From assembly GCF_001922585.1 (NCBI RefSeq), contig NZ_MRBS01000002.1:248001-312000 (forward strand): a DNA stretch of 64,000 nt, written 5' to 3'. A program made the translations under genes and the position numbers. Shown here in pieces: positions 30,882 through 41,010 of this stretch. Position 1 is the first letter of the stretch. Each line of letters opens with the position of its first letter. The notes under the pieces were generated by a model, which saw only the letters and a program-made list of their open reading frames with translations, did no database searches and was not told where the DNA came from. Source of the DNA: Pantoea sp. 1.19 (lineage in GTDB: Bacteria; Pseudomonadota; Gammaproteobacteria; Enterobacterales; Enterobacteriaceae).

Positions 30882-32139
30882 GCTGCTTCTCCGTTTCTCT
30901 CTCGCTCATGACCGCGGCAACCGTATGGAAGGAGCCGCATACCAGCACCGTGTCGTCGGGGCCGGCATCGGTGCGGGCCGCCCGCCAGGCACTGGCCACG
31001 CTGGCGTATGCCGTCCCGCCGCCGAGCTGAGACAGCAACGTGGCGGCATCGGCCCCGCGCGGTCCCGTCAGCGGCGCGCAGTACCAGGCATCGACCTGCG
31101 GCTGCAGGCAGGCCAGCGTGCCGGGAATGTCTTTATCGTGCAGCATACCCACCACCGCCAGCACCCGCCCCTGTCGCGGCAAAGCGGCCAGCCGCGCGGC
31201 CAGCCAGGCCGCAGCGTGCGGATTGTGGGCGACGTCAAGAATCACCCGCGGCTGCCGCGCCACTACCTCAAAACGCCCGGGCAGCAGCGCGCGCGGCAGC
31301 GCCTCGCGCAGCGTCGCCTCATCGACGACCAGTCCACTGGCGCGCAGCGCCGCAACGGCGGTCGCCGCATTCGGCAGCGGCACCTGCGGCAGCGGCAGAT
31401 CGCGCAGCTCGCCCGCCGCATCGCGGTAGTGCCAGCGATCCCCCTCCTGCTGCAGATCCCAGTCAACGCCGCGGCGCAGCAGGCTGGCTCCCTTCTCCTG
31501 CGCCACATCGGCGATGGTATGCGGCATATCCGGTTCACCGACCACCGCCGGCCGCCCCGGACGAAAGACGCCGGCTTTTTCGCGGCCGATACTTTCGCGA
31601 TCCGGTCCCAGCCAGTCGGTATGATCGAGGCCAATGCTGGTGATGACCGCCACATCCGCGTCGACGATATTGGTGGCGTCAAGGCGTCCGCCCAGACCCA
31701 CTTCGAGGATCACCACATCCAGCGCCGACTGACTGAACAGCCGCAGCGCCGAGAGCGTGCCAAACTCAAAGTAGGTCAGTGACGTGTCACCGCGCACCGC
31801 TTCAATGGCGGCAAAGGCGGCAGTGTGCGCCGACGCCGGCAGCTCTTCGCCCTGAATACGTACCCGTTCGGTATAGCGTACCAGATGCGGCGAACTGTAG
31901 ACTCCAACGCGGTAACCGGCCGCCATCAGCACCGTTTCCAGCGTGCGGCAGGTGGTGCCTTTGCCGTTGGTGCCGGCCACGGTAAAGACGGTCGGCGCCG
32001 GGGTTAACACGTCCAGTCGCTGCGCGACCTCGGCGATCCGCGCGAGGCCCATATCAATGGCGCTGCTGTGCAGGTTTTCAAGATAGCAAAGCCACGTGGC
32101 CAAAGGCGACGTGGCTTGAGGAAGTGGAAGCTTTTCCAT
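30871..32139 (-). CDS. folC: Dihydrofolate synthase / folylpolyglutamate synthase
   Basis: A Mur-ligase-family enzyme that adds glutamate to dihydropteroate and to folates, cytoplasmic. From the chosen start it has 422 residues, the E. coli length. The P-loop GTNGKGTT is at 56-63, with HNPHAAAWL in the C-terminal domain. The ATG at 32139 (MEKLPLPQATSPL) is preferred because it aligns with homologues and has GGA upstream; an in-frame ATG nine codons earlier (32166) sits just after a terminator-like hairpin. Confidence 0.95.
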   Translation of the reverse strand: MEKLPLPQATSPLATWLCYLENLHSSAIDMGLARIAEVAQRLDVLTPAPTVFTVAGTNGKGTTCRTLETVLMAAGYRVGVYSSPHLVRYTERVRIQGEELPASAHTAAFAAIEAVRGDTSLTYFEFGTLSALRLFSQSALDVVILEVGLGGRLDATNIVDADVAVITSIGLDHTDWLGPDRESIGREKAGVFRPGRPAVVGEPDMPHTIADVAQEKGASLLRRGVDWDLQQEGDRWHYRDAAGELRDLPLPQVPLPNAATAVAALRASGLVVDEATLREALPRALLPGRFEVVARQPRVILDVAHNPHAAAWLAARLAALPRQGRVLAVVGMLHDKDIPGTLACLQPQVDAWYCAPLTGPRGADAATLLSQLGGGTAYASVASAWRAARTDAGPDDTVLVCGSFHTVAAVMSERETEKQRGE

Positions 32140-32171
32140 GGGTCCGTTCAACTTGTTACGGTTCATCGGAA

Positions 32172-32192
32172 AACGGCCCCACAGGGGCCGTT
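32172..32192 (-). terminator. Terminator-like hairpin between accD and folC
   Basis: AACGGCCCC and GGGGCCGTT (9-bp arms, 3-base loop) are followed on the minus strand by TTTT. It begins 7 bp after the accD stop and ends about 6 bp before the upstream candidate start of folC. The short U-run suggests partial termination, which would lower folC relative to accD. Confidence 0.6.
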
Positions 32193-32198
32193 CGCGGT

Positions 32199-33113
32199 TC
32201 AGGCCTCGTGATTGCCCGGCGCCGGCTCGGCGGCGTCGGTCTCTTCCGTCAGCGCCTCCGGTGCCGGCTGGTTCATCATCTTAGCCAGCAGGCGCGCCAG
32301 TTTATGACGCATTTCCGGACGGCGAACGATCATGTCGATCGCGCCTTTTTCAATCAGGAACTCGCTGCGCTGGAAGCCCGGCGGCAGCTTTTCACGTACC
32401 GTCTGCTCGATCACGCGCGGACCGGCAAAGCCAATCAGCGCTTTCGGCTCGGCGATGTTCAGGTCACCCAGCATCGCAAAGCTGGCGGAAACGCCCCCCA
32501 TGGTCGGGTCGGTAAGCACCGAAATATAGGGCAGGCCACGCGCCTGCATTCTGGCCAGCGCCGCGCTGGTTTTCGCCATCTGCATCAGCGACATCAGCGC
32601 TTCCTGCATGCGGGCACCGCCGGAAGCGGAGAAACAGATCATCGGGCAGTTGGCTTCCAGCGCCGCTTCCACCGCGCGCACGAAGCGGGCGCCAACCACG
32701 GAGCCCATTGAGCCACCCATGAAGGAGAACTCAAATGCCGCCGCCACCACGGGCATCCCGCACAGGGAGCCTTTCATGACGATCAGCGCGTCTTTTTCGT
32801 CCGTTTGCTTCTGCGCCGCCACCAGACGATCTTTGTACTTTTTGGAATCTTTGAACTTGAGCAGATCTTTCGGCTCCAGCTCGCTACCCAGCTCCACCGG
32901 GCTGCCTTCATCCAACAGACTCAGGAGGCGATCACGCCCATGCATACGCATGTGGTGGTCACATTTCGGACACACCTCGAGGTTACGCTCCAGTTCGGCG
33001 CGGTACAGGACCTGGCCGCAGCTGTCACACTTGGTCCATACCCCTTCCGGGATACTGGCTTTGCGTGATGGGGTAATAGTGCTCTTGTTGAGAATGCGTT
33101 CAATCCAGCTCAT
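32199..33113 (-). CDS. accD: Acetyl-CoA carboxylase carboxyltransferase subunit beta
   Basis: A 304-residue subunit (E. coli 304). A four-cysteine zinc ribbon (C29, C32, C48, C51) lies near the N-terminus, followed by the crotonase-fold carboxyltransferase domain ([31 protein letters not shown]). With AccA it transfers the carboxyl group from biotin to acetyl-CoA, the first committed step of fatty-acid synthesis. Confidence 0.98.
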   Translation of the reverse strand: MSWIERILNKSTITPSRKASIPEGVWTKCDSCGQVLYRAELERNLEVCPKCDHHMRMHGRDRLLSLLDEGSPVELGSELEPKDLLKFKDSKKYKDRLVAAQKQTDEKDALIVMKGSLCGMPVVAAAFEFSFMGGSMGSVVGARFVRAVEAALEANCPMICFSASGGARMQEALMSLMQMAKTSAALARMQARGLPYISVLTDPTMGGVSASFAMLGDLNIAEPKALIGFAGPRVIEQTVREKLPPGFQRSEFLIEKGAIDMIVRRPEMRHKLARLLAKMMNQPAPEALTEETDAAEPAPGNHEA

Positions 33114-33369
33114 TGATGACCTTTCTGTTTGAACCTGTCAATCCGCGCGCCCGACGTTGCAGACATGACAACGCCCGTTATGAAGCGGCGCAGACCGGAT
33201 AAACCAGTTGCTCTTTCTCTGCCAGAACGGATTCCGGCAGACCATAAATGTCGCTCATTAAACCATAACAGCCCGCCGCTGTGGATAAAAATCTGGTCGT
33301 ACCGCGATGGTTTATCAGCGTGCGTGGCGGCAAAACGCCGCGGAGCCGCCCGCGATCGGGCGGTGTGCA

Positions 33370-34029
33370 TTAGCGCGCTGCGCGCCGGGCCGCACGGCGA
33401 TGGCGCCACACTTCTATCACGCCCGGCAGCACCGACACCAGAATAATCCCGACGATCAGCAGCTTCAGGTTCTCCTGCACCACCGGCAGGTCGCCAAACA
33501 GGTAGCCTGCATAAGTGAACAGCAGCACCCACAGCAGCGCGCCGGTCACGTTGTAAAAAGCGAAGTGTCGGTATGACATGTGCCCCATTCCGGCCACAAA
33601 GGGCGCGAATGTGCGCACAATAGGCACAAAACGCGCGAGAATGATCGTTTTGCCACCGTGGCGATCGTAGAAGGCGTGGGTCTTATCCAGATAGCGGCGG
33701 CGAAAAATTTTTGACTGCGGATTGCTAAACAGCTTTTCGCCAAACAGCCGGCCAATGGTGTAATTCACCGCATCGCCGAGAATGGCCGCCACAATCATCA
33801 GCGCCACCATGGTGTGGACGTTCAGATCGTTAGACGGCAGTGCCGCCAGCGCGCCGGCCACAAACAGCAGTGAATCGCCCGGCAGGAACGGCGTGACCAC
33901 CAGCCCGGTTTCACAGAACAGGATCAGGAACAGAATGGCATAAATCCACAGGCCATACTGTGCCACCAGCTCCGCCAGGTGCACATCAATATGCAATATG
34001 AAGTCGATGACAAAACGAATCAGATCCAT
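33370..34029 (-). CDS. dedA: DedA-family membrane protein
   Basis: A 219-residue inner-membrane protein (E. coli DedA 219) of the DedA/VTT family. Visible family motifs are [13 protein letters not shown], the G-rich [13 protein letters not shown], and [34 protein letters not shown]. Members act in undecaprenyl phosphate or phospholipid recycling and membrane homeostasis; the substrate of this one is not proved. It lies 28 bp downstream of truA. Confidence 0.95.
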   Translation of the reverse strand: MDLIRFVIDFILHIDVHLAELVAQYGLWIYAILFLILFCETGLVVTPFLPGDSLLFVAGALAALPSNDLNVHTMVALMIVAAILGDAVNYTIGRLFGEKLFSNPQSKIFRRRYLDKTHAFYDRHGGKTIILARFVPIVRTFAPFVAGMGHMSYRHFAFYNVTGALLWVLLFTYAGYLFGDLPVVQENLKLLIVGIILVSVLPGVIEVWRHRRAARRAAR

Positions 34030-34057
34030 AGGTCTTTCCTAATGAAAACCGGGAAGT

Positions 34058-34876
34058 TCACTCCCCGAGAAATAAAGGGCCCATCGGTGGACGGGGTAAG
34101 GCAAAACATTCCGGGTAGTCAACGGAGACCAGATACAACCCCTGCGCTTTGGCGGTGGCCGCCGCCCGGGTGCGATCTTTTGCCGCCAGCAGCGCTGCCA
34201 TCCACTCCTCGGGTTGATTACCGCAGCCGATTTCCATCAGGCTGCCGACGATATTACGCACCATATGGTGCACAAAAGCATTGGCTTTAATGTCCACCAC
34301 CACGTACGCCCCATGGCGCTTCACCGCCAGGTGCATCAGGTTACGCCACGGCGTACGCGACTGGCACTGCACCGCACGGAACGAGGTAAAATCGTTCTCG
34401 CCCAGCAGACACTGCCCGGCGCGATCCATTTTGTCAGCATCCAGCGGATGATAGAAATGCGTCACCCCCTGGCTGAGCACCGCTGGCCGCAGCCGCTGGT
34501 TGTAGATAACATAGCGGTAGCGCCGCGCGGTAGCGCTGAAGCGGGCGTGAAACGCCTCCGGCACTGCCTTGACCCAGCGCACGGCAATATCGGACGGCAG
34601 ATTGGCATTTACCCCCAGCGTCCATGCGGCGTCTTTCCGCTGCGCCGGAGTCTCAAAATGGACCACCTGGCCCGTGCCGTGGACGCCGGCGTCGGTGCGT
34701 CCGGCACAAAACACCGTCACCGGATGGTTGGCCACCGCCGACAGCGCCTTTTCCAGCGCCGCCTGCACGCTGCGCACTTCCTGCTGACGCTGCCAGCCGT
34801 AATAGCGGCTACCGTCATATTCAATCCCCAGCGCCAGCTTCTGCATCGCGGGCTGCGGGTGCTGCGGGCCGTTCAT
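34058..34876 (-). CDS. truA: tRNA pseudouridine(38-40) synthase TruA
   Basis: A 272-residue pseudouridine synthase (E. coli 270) modifying positions 38-40 of the anticodon stem-loop. The catalytic aspartate is D62 in the GRTDAGVHG motif; [15 protein letters not shown] is conserved. Its ATG overlaps the usg stop by one base (TGATG), the coupled arrangement known from E. coli. Confidence 0.98.
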   Translation of the reverse strand: MNGPQHPQPAMQKLALGIEYDGSRYYGWQRQQEVRSVQAALEKALSAVANHPVTVFCAGRTDAGVHGTGQVVHFETPAQRKDAAWTLGVNANLPSDIAVRWVKAVPEAFHARFSATARRYRYVIYNQRLRPAVLSQGVTHFYHPLDADKMDRAGQCLLGENDFTSFRAVQCQSRTPWRNLMHLAVKRHGAYVVVDIKANAFVHHMVRNIVGSLMEIGCGNQPEEWMAALLAAKDRTRAAATAKAQGLYLVSVDYPECFALPRPPMGPLFLGE

Positions 34877-35886
34877 CAGTAGAGATACTCCCGCACCAAC
34901 CGCTCAGCGGTCTTCACCGCCATCAGCGCGCCGCCAAAGCGGACGTTATCCGCCACGCTCCAGAACTGCACCAGATCCGGACTGCCATAGTCATTGCGCA
35001 GCGCGCCAATGCTCAGGCGATCATTATCCGAAGCGTCACCGACCTGGGTCGGGTAGTCCTGCTCGTCCGACAGATTCAGATCGTCAACGCGGGCCAGCTC
35101 ATCCCGCGCCTCTTCCGCCGACAGCGGACGCAGGCCGGCAAAGTGAACAACTTGTGCACTGCCGTAAAAAACCGGGGTCTGTACGGCACTGACCGACAAC
35201 GGCAGGCCCTCATCCTGCAAAACTTTGCGCACCTGATCGACCAGTGCGCGCTCCTGGGCCACGCTACCGGCGCTGTCACTCAGCAGCGGCAGCAGGTTAA
35301 ACGCCAGCTGGCGACCAAAATAGTGCTCATCGGGCGGAATGCCGTTCAGCAGGCGCGCGCTCTCTCCCGCCAGCGCATCCACCGCCGCTTTTCCGGAGGC
35401 AGATGCTGGCAGCAGCTGCGTCACCTGCAAACGCCCCAGGCCGGCGGCTTCCATCAGCGGCTTGATTGCACACAGCAACTGACAGGTCGCGCTGTTAGCA
35501 ACGCTGATAATGTTACGATTCCGGTAGTCGGCCAGCACCTGCGGATTCACCTCCGGCACCACCAGCGGCACGTCCGGATCGAGGGCAAAGCGATCGCTGC
35601 TGTCGATGATCAGGCAGCCGGCGCTGGCGGCCTCTTCGGCATACTGCGCGGCAGCGTCTGCCCCGGCGGCGAAAAACGCCAGCTGCGCCTGCGACCAGTC
35701 AAATTCGCGGGCATCAAGGACCTGCAGCGAACGACCGCGAAAACGCAGTACTTCGCCGGCCGAACGCTCGCTGCTCAGCAACCAGATCTCACCCACCGGG
35801 AATTCGCGCGCCTCCAGCGTTTCCAGTAATGCATTTCCTACTGCGCCCGTGGCACCCAGTAGCGCAATATTCCAGCCGTCAGACAT
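34876..35886 (-). CDS. usg: Semialdehyde dehydrogenase-like protein Usg
   Basis: A 336-residue protein (E. coli 337) related to aspartate-semialdehyde dehydrogenase, with the N-terminal NAD(P) fold ([18 protein letters not shown]). At the place of the catalytic cysteine in true Asd enzymes (NCxT) it reads NSAT, so the nucleophile appears replaced by Ser. No enzymatic function is established for Usg. It lies between pdxB and truA. Confidence 0.94.
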   Translation of the reverse strand: MSDGWNIALLGATGAVGNALLETLEAREFPVGEIWLLSSERSAGEVLRFRGRSLQVLDAREFDWSQAQLAFFAAGADAAAQYAEEAASAGCLIIDSSDRFALDPDVPLVVPEVNPQVLADYRNRNIISVANSATCQLLCAIKPLMEAAGLGRLQVTQLLPASASGKAAVDALAGESARLLNGIPPDEHYFGRQLAFNLLPLLSDSAGSVAQERALVDQVRKVLQDEGLPLSVSAVQTPVFYGSAQVVHFAGLRPLSAEEARDELARVDDLNLSDEQDYPTQVGDASDNDRLSIGALRNDYGSPDLVQFWSVADNVRFGGALMAVKTAERLVREYLY

Positions 35887-35972
35887 GTTGCTGTACTCCA
35901 GACAATGACGTAAAAACAGAAGGCGGTGATCTCACCGCCCGAACATTCAGACGGCTCCCCAGCGGGAAGCCG

Positions 35973-37103
35973 CTATCCGATCGCCTGCGCGCTGAACCCT
36001 AAGGCGGTCAGCAGCGCGGCGCTGGCCGGATCGTCACACTGCACCCGCAGCGACGACCACTCGCGACGCTCATCATACTGCTTACGCAGACGATCAAACT
36101 CGCCCGACTGCCCGGCTACCTGACGCAGCAGGGCATCGTCGCGGCGCACATCATACACCAGATGCACCAGTCGTTTCAGCGTAGGCTGATCCAGCGCGCC
36201 ATGCAGGCGTACCGACGGCACGGTCGGCGGCGGCAGCAGCGTCTCCAACGCCACCTGCTGCGCGTCACCCAGAAAGGCGGTCCACGCCTCAAAGACCTGG
36301 GTAGTGCCGCGCGCTTTGCCCTCAAGGGTATAGCCGGCAATGTGCGCCGTACCGATATCCACCTGCGCCAGCAGCGCCACATCGAGATCCGGCTCCGGCT
36401 CCCACACATCGAGCACGCAGCGCAGATCGGGGCGGTCGGCCAGCACGCGGCGCAGCGCGGCATTATCCACCACTTCGCCGCGGCAGGCGTTGATCAGAAT
36501 CGCGTGGGGGCGCAGCGCGCGCAGCAGTGCATCGTCCGCCAGGTGCAGGCTTTGCCAGGGACCACTGAGATGCAGCGGCGTGTGAAAGGTCAGCACGTCG
36601 GCCTGCGCCACCAGCGTCGACAGCGGCAGAAATTCACCTTCATCACCGCGCGCGGCGCGCGGCGGATCGCACAGCAGTGTCCGCACCCCCCAGGCCGCCA
36701 GACGCGCCTGCAGGCGCGCGCCGACATTGCCAACGCCAACAATGCCCACGGTGCGATCGCGCAGAGCAAAACCATCGCGCTCCGCCAGCGCCAGTAGCGC
36801 AGAGAAGACATACTCCACCACCGCAATGGCGTTACAGCCCGGCGCGGCGGAGAAGCCAATGCCCTGCGCCGCCAGCCACGCCTGATCGATATGATCCGTA
36901 CCGGCGGTCGCGGTGCCAACAAATTTTACCGGCGTGTCGGCCAGCAGCGCCGCATCCACCCGGGTCACGGAGCGTACCATCAGGCCATCGGCTTCCTGCA
37001 GCGCCGCCGGTGGAATCGGCCGGCCGGGCACCGCCGTCACCTCGCCGGTGCGGCCAAACAGTTCGGGTGCGTAGGGCATATTTTCATCGACAAGGATTTT
37101 CAC
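35973..37103 (-). CDS. pdxB: Erythronate-4-phosphate dehydrogenase
   Basis: A 376-residue D-2-hydroxyacid dehydrogenase (E. coli 378), second step of the DXP-dependent pyridoxal phosphate pathway. The Rossmann motif [12 protein letters not shown] begins at residue 120. The catalytic region has [13 protein letters not shown], the DVWEPEP glutamate and [15 protein letters not shown] histidine. A C-terminal PdxB-specific dimerisation domain follows from about residue 285. Confidence 0.97.
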   Translation of the reverse strand: MKILVDENMPYAPELFGRTGEVTAVPGRPIPPAALQEADGLMVRSVTRVDAALLADTPVKFVGTATAGTDHIDQAWLAAQGIGFSAAPGCNAIAVVEYVFSALLALAERDGFALRDRTVGIVGVGNVGARLQARLAAWGVRTLLCDPPRAARGDEGEFLPLSTLVAQADVLTFHTPLHLSGPWQSLHLADDALLRALRPHAILINACRGEVVDNAALRRVLADRPDLRCVLDVWEPEPDLDVALLAQVDIGTAHIAGYTLEGKARGTTQVFEAWTAFLGDAQQVALETLLPPPTVPSVRLHGALDQPTLKRLVHLVYDVRRDDALLRQVAGQSGEFDRLRKQYDERREWSSLRVQCDDPASAALLTALGFSAQAIG

Positions 37104-37167
37104 GCGCTATTCCTGGCTTGGGTCACGGTTAGGGAGCGCCATTTTGCCACGTCCCGCCGCGTAGACG

Positions 37168-37956
37168 CTATCCCTGATGGCGCAGTCGTTGCCGGTAGCG
37201 CTCCGGCGTGGTCCCCGCGTGCTGCTGAAACATGACGATCAGCGCCGAAGCGGTGCTGTAACCCAGCTGCAAGGCGGCCTCCTGCACCGTTTTTCCCTGC
37301 TCCAGCAGCGCAATAGCATGGATAAAGCGCAGCCGCTGCCGCCACTCGCTAAAGCTCATGCCCAGTTCGCGCCGCGCGCGCCGGGCCAGCGTACGCTCGG
37401 TGGTAAAAACGCGTCTGGCCCACTCGACCAGCGGCGTATTGTCAGCCGGATCCTGCTCCAGCGCCTGCAGAATGGGCGCGAGGAAGCGATCCTGCGACGT
37501 CGGCAGATAGCTCTCCTGCGGCGTCGCCAGCCGTAGCTGATCGCACATGACCTCGCACAGCCGCAGATCGGCCGGCGCTGTCGGCAGCGCCAGCTGCCGC
37601 CCGGCGCAGTGATCAACAATCGCGGTGACTATCGGGCTCACCCGCAGCAGACAGGCGCGCGTCGGCAGCCCCTCACACGCCGCACGGCAGATATTGAAGG
37701 TGCGAAAACCCACCTGACGGTGGTTGTAACAGGCGTGCGGGCTGTCCGGCGGGATCCACACCGGAAACGCCGGCGGAGTCAGCAGTCGCTCCCCTGCCAC
37801 CTGCATCTCCAGCACGTGGCCCTGGACAAAGATCGCCTGTCCCCAGGGATGCTGATGCAGCTCATATTCCGTGCGGGCATTCGCCTGCTCGTAGCGTAGA
37901 AAAAAGCGAAAATTATCGCCGTGTTCAGGGGGGTGGTACGTCAGTTGATTCCGCAT
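37168..37956 (-). CDS. AraC-family transcriptional regulator
   Basis: A 262-residue regulator with an N-terminal cupin-like domain (about residues 20-110, YELHQHPWGQAIFVQGHVLEMQ) and a C-terminal double helix-turn-helix (about 160-260, RRELGMSFSEWRQRLRFIHAIALLEQGKTVQEAALQLGYSTASALIVMFQQHAGTTPERYRQRL). It is divergent from an EamA exporter with 92 bp between starts, so it probably controls that gene. The layout resembles E. coli nimR-nimT, but the transporter family differs. No clear Shine-Dalgarno precedes the ATG. The ligand is unknown. Not present at this site in E. coli. Confidence 0.85.
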   Translation of the reverse strand: MRNQLTYHPPEHGDNFRFFLRYEQANARTEYELHQHPWGQAIFVQGHVLEMQVAGERLLTPPAFPVWIPPDSPHACYNHRQVGFRTFNICRAACEGLPTRACLLRVSPIVTAIVDHCAGRQLALPTAPADLRLCEVMCDQLRLATPQESYLPTSQDRFLAPILQALEQDPADNTPLVEWARRVFTTERTLARRARRELGMSFSEWRQRLRFIHAIALLEQGKTVQEAALQLGYSTASALIVMFQQHAGTTPERYRQRLRHQG

Positions 37957-38048
37957 TGTCGGTTCAGGAAAAGCGTCTGTCTGGTTATCACTATCTGTTT
38001 ATGTTCAGACATGCGTACACTGCCGTCAACCTGATATTGGAGAAGCGT
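37957..38048. promoter_or_regulatory. AraC regulator / EamA transporter divergent promoter
   Basis: These 92 bp hold both promoters. TGTCTG (37978-37983) and CAGACA (38006-38011) form a weak dyad that may be part of a regulator site. GGAGAAG precedes the transporter ATG. Confidence 0.45.
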
Positions 38049-38954
38049 ATGCCGTTTTTATTTCCGGTGATTGCCGTACTGATTTGGTCGGTCAATGCCA
38101 TTGTGAACAAGCTGGCGGCCGGGGCGATTGATCCGGCCGCCATCGCGTTTTATCGCTGGTTGCTGGCGCTGCTGGTCTTAACGCCGCTGGCGCTACCGGG
38201 CGTGTGGCGCGCCCGGGCCACGGTGCGCCGCCACCTGTGGCAGCTGCTGATTCTGGGGCTGCTCGGCATGGTGCTGTATCAAAGCCTTGCCTACTATGCC
38301 GCCCACAGCGTCAGCGCGCTGTTGATGGGGATCCTGAATTCACTGATTCCACTACTGACGGTGCTGTTCAGCGTGCTGCTGTTGCGCCATACCCCGACGC
38401 TGGGCGTGGTGCTCGGCGGTCTGCTGTCGCTGGGAGGGCTGCTGTGGCTGATCAGCGAAGGCCAGCCGGCGCGGCTCCTGAACTACGGCATCGGTCGCGG
38501 TGAGCTGATGATGCTGGCGGCTTCGGCCTCCTACGCGCTGTACGGCGTCCTGACCCGGCGCTGGGCGATTCCGCTGAGCGGCTGGAAAAGCCTGTGGGTG
38601 CAGATCCTGTTTGGCGTGCTGCTGCTGCTGCCGGGCTTCTTGCGCGTTCCCGATGCGGCGCTGACCCGCGAATCGCTGCCGCTGGTGCTGTTCGCCGGAC
38701 TGTTTGCCTCGCTGCTGGCGCCCTGGCTGTGGCTGAAAGGCGTGGCGCTGCTCGGCGCCAACCACACCAGCATTTTTATGAATCTGGTGCCCATTTTTAC
38801 CGCCGCCATCGCCGTGCTGTTTCTCCATGAGCAGATGCACGGCTACCACTATCTCGGCGGCGGCCTTACGCTGGTGGGCGTGCTGCTCTCTCAGCGCCTG
38901 CGCCGCCCGTTCGCTCTTCGCCGTCGTCCGCAGGCGGATCCGGCAGAGGGGTAA
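38049..38954 (+). CDS. EamA/DMT-family transporter
   Basis: A 301-residue inner-membrane protein with ten predicted helices in two EamA repeats (about residues 5-130 and 150-285). Such proteins often export amino acids or metabolites; the substrate cannot be read from sequence. The start is the ATG at 38049 (MPFLFPVIAVLIWSVNAI), with GGAGAAG upstream. Its last 89 bp overlap the 3' end of the convergent tctE gene. It is probably regulated by the divergent AraC gene. Confidence 0.88.
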   Translation: MPFLFPVIAVLIWSVNAIVNKLAAGAIDPAAIAFYRWLLALLVLTPLALPGVWRARATVRRHLWQLLILGLLGMVLYQSLAYYAAHSVSALLMGILNSLIPLLTVLFSVLLLRHTPTLGVVLGGLLSLGGLLWLISEGQPARLLNYGIGRGELMMLAASASYALYGVLTRRWAIPLSGWKSLWVQILFGVLLLLPGFLRVPDAALTRESLPLVLFAGLFASLLAPWLWLKGVALLGANHTSIFMNLVPIFTAAIAVLFLHEQMHGYHYLGGGLTLVGVLLSQRLRRPFALRRRPQADPAEG

Positions 38955-40320
38955 AGCGTATCAATACCCGCAGCCCGCCCAGCGTCGGGCTGCGATCCAG
39001 CCGCGCCTGGGTGCCGTGCCACTCGGTAATGTCTTTCACCAGCGCCAGTCCCAGCCCGCTGCCGGCCACCGGCGTCTCCTGCGGTAAACGGCCAAACGGC
39101 TCCATCGCCTGCTGGTGCAGTGCCGGCTCAATTCCCGGTCCGCTGTCTTCAATACTCAGCACGCCGTTTCGCACGCTGGCGGTGACCATGCCGTCCGCCG
39201 GGGTATATTTCAATGCGTTATCCAGCAGGTTAGCGCACAGCTCGGACAGCAGCAGCGCATCACCGGCCACCCGGCAGCGCTCATCGCCCTCGTAGCCCAG
39301 ATCGATCTGCCGGCTGCGCGCCTGATTCAGACTGAGCATACAGGCTTCCTGTACCACCGCCACCAGCTCCAGCGGCTGGCGCGAAAGCGCAGCCTGCTGG
39401 TGCGCGCGCAGCCGCGACAGCTGGAGCAGGCGATCGGTCAGGGTAATGGTGTCGCTGAGGGTGGCACGCATCCCCAGTAAACTTTCGCGCCACTGCTGGG
39501 GATCGTGGCTTTTTAACGCCATTCCCACCTGGGTGTTCAGAATGGTCAGCGGCGTTCGCAGCTGGTGAGAGGCATCGGCGCTGAATCGCGCCTGTCTGTC
39601 AACCATCTGCCGCAGCCGCGCCTGGAAGTGGTTAAATGCCAGCATCAGCGGCTGCATCTCCGACCAGGGGATGACCGCCGGCAATGGCCGGAGATCGCCC
39701 GGATCGCGGCGCATCAGAATAGCGGAAAGGTGGCGCAGCGGCCGCAGCAGGCGACGAATCAGCAGCGCCACCAGCAGCAGCGTAATCAGCACCAGTGCAC
39801 TCTGGCTAAACAGTGCGGTCATCAGCAAATTACGGGCAAACTCCCGGCGGGAATTGAGGGTCTCCGCCACGAGGATCAGCGCCATCCCCTCGACGCCCCC
39901 CTCATTTACCGGCTGCCAGAGAGCGGCAATCCGAATCGGCTGTCGGCGATAGCGCGCATCATAAAAGTGCACCAGCGCCGGGTAGTGCGGCGACATCTGC
40001 GAAGTGATGGGGATCGGTGGCAGATCGTCAAAACCGGACAGAGTGTGGCCGTCCGGTGAGATCACCTGATAAAACAGCTGATCGTTCATGTTGCGCTCGA
40101 AAGTGTCGAGTACCACCCAGGGCACATCCACCTCCAGTCGGTGCTCCCTGACCCGCAGGCGTTCCGCCACGGTGCGCGCCGACGCCAGCAGCGAGCGGTC
40201 ATAGGCCTGCGTCGCCGCCGCCAGCGCGCTCTGATAGTGCGTCCAGACCGACAGCGCCCACAGCAGGAGCAGCGGCAACCCCAGCCACAGCAGCAGCTGC
40301 CCACGCAGCGATCGGGTCAT
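38866..40320 (-). CDS. tctE: Two-component sensor kinase TctE
   Basis: A 484-residue sensor kinase. The transmembrane helices are at about residues 7-27 and 168-188, bracketing a 2CSK_N-type periplasmic sensor. Next are a HAMP-like linker, the HisKA site H252 (SADASHQLRTPLTI) and the ATPase domain (N-box LLDNALKY, DSGPGI, GSGLGLALV). The start at 40320 overlaps the tctD stop as ATGA. The C-terminal tail after about residue 460 (ADDGEERTGGAGAE) is low-complexity and lies over the end of the EamA gene. It should sense citrate or other tricarboxylates. Confidence 0.9.
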   Translation of the reverse strand: MTRSLRGQLLLWLGLPLLLLWALSVWTHYQSALAAATQAYDRSLLASARTVAERLRVREHRLEVDVPWVVLDTFERNMNDQLFYQVISPDGHTLSGFDDLPPIPITSQMSPHYPALVHFYDARYRRQPIRIAALWQPVNEGGVEGMALILVAETLNSRREFARNLLMTALFSQSALVLITLLLVALLIRRLLRPLRHLSAILMRRDPGDLRPLPAVIPWSEMQPLMLAFNHFQARLRQMVDRQARFSADASHQLRTPLTILNTQVGMALKSHDPQQWRESLLGMRATLSDTITLTDRLLQLSRLRAHQQAALSRQPLELVAVVQEACMLSLNQARSRQIDLGYEGDERCRVAGDALLLSELCANLLDNALKYTPADGMVTASVRNGVLSIEDSGPGIEPALHQQAMEPFGRLPQETPVAGSGLGLALVKDITEWHGTQARLDRSPTLGGLRVLIRFTPLPDPPADDGEERTGGAGAERAARPPA

Positions 40321-40982
40321 TGCGGGCACTCAAGGGTATAGCCCAGACCGCGAAGGGTCACGATCGACACGTTACTGCCGGCCAGCTTTTTGCGCAGCCG
40401 GTGAATATACAGCTCAATGCTTTCGAGGCTGGCCTCATCGTCCAGGGTGAACGTCTGCTCATACAGATACTGTCGCGACACCGGTTTACCCGGGCGCTGC
40501 ATCAGCGTGGTCAGCACGCTGGTTTCGCGCGGCGTCAGCGACAGCGACCGGTCAGCCAGCACGAAGTACCCCTCTTCGTGCAGTACCAGTTCGCCAAAGT
40601 GCTGCGCCTCCTGCCCCAGCCCCTGGCTGCGGCGCAGCAGCGCGCGTATCCGTGCCTCCAGCTCCTCCAGCTCGAAAGGCTTGGTCAGGTAATCATCCGC
40701 CCCCTGATTCAATCCTTTCACCCGATCGGCAACATCGGCCCGCGCGGTAAGCAGCAATACCGGCGTGCTCTGGCCGCGTTTGCGCATGCGCGCCAGTAAA
40801 TCCAATCCATTTAGCCGCGGCAGTGAGACATCCAGCACCACCAGCGCATAGCGCTCGCTCAGCAGCACGTGGTCAGCCGCCACGCCGTCGGCTACCCAGT
40901 CCACGGCAAAGCCCGCCTGACTGAGCGCTTTCTGCAGCCAGTTGGCCAGTTCAACCGTATCTTCCACCAGTAAGAGACGCAT
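40317..40982 (-). CDS. tctD: Two-component response regulator TctD
   Basis: A 221-residue OmpR/PhoB-family regulator. The receiver domain has the acidic pair E7-D8, phospho-acceptor D51 (VVLDVSLPRLNG) and the conserved K in LTKPF; the C-terminal winged helix spans about residues 125-218. I chose the ATG at 40982 because AGGA lies seven bases upstream. It is divergent from tctCBA, which it probably activates, and overlaps tctE by 4 bp. Confidence 0.92.
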   Translation of the reverse strand: MRLLLVEDTVELANWLQKALSQAGFAVDWVADGVAADHVLLSERYALVVLDVSLPRLNGLDLLARMRKRGQSTPVLLLTARADVADRVKGLNQGADDYLTKPFELEELEARIRALLRRSQGLGQEAQHFGELVLHEEGYFVLADRSLSLTPRETSVLTTLMQRPGKPVSRQYLYEQTFTLDDEASLESIELYIHRLRKKLAGSNVSIVTLRGLGYTLECPQ

Positions 40983-41010
40983 ATCACATCCTGTCACATT
41001 AATTCCGCAT

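Noticed and set aside
37956-38048. 31-codon upstream extension of the EamA gene
   Set aside because: It would start inside the AraC gene's start codon, has no ribosome site, and the first membrane helix begins right after the ATG at 38049, which has GGAGAAG.
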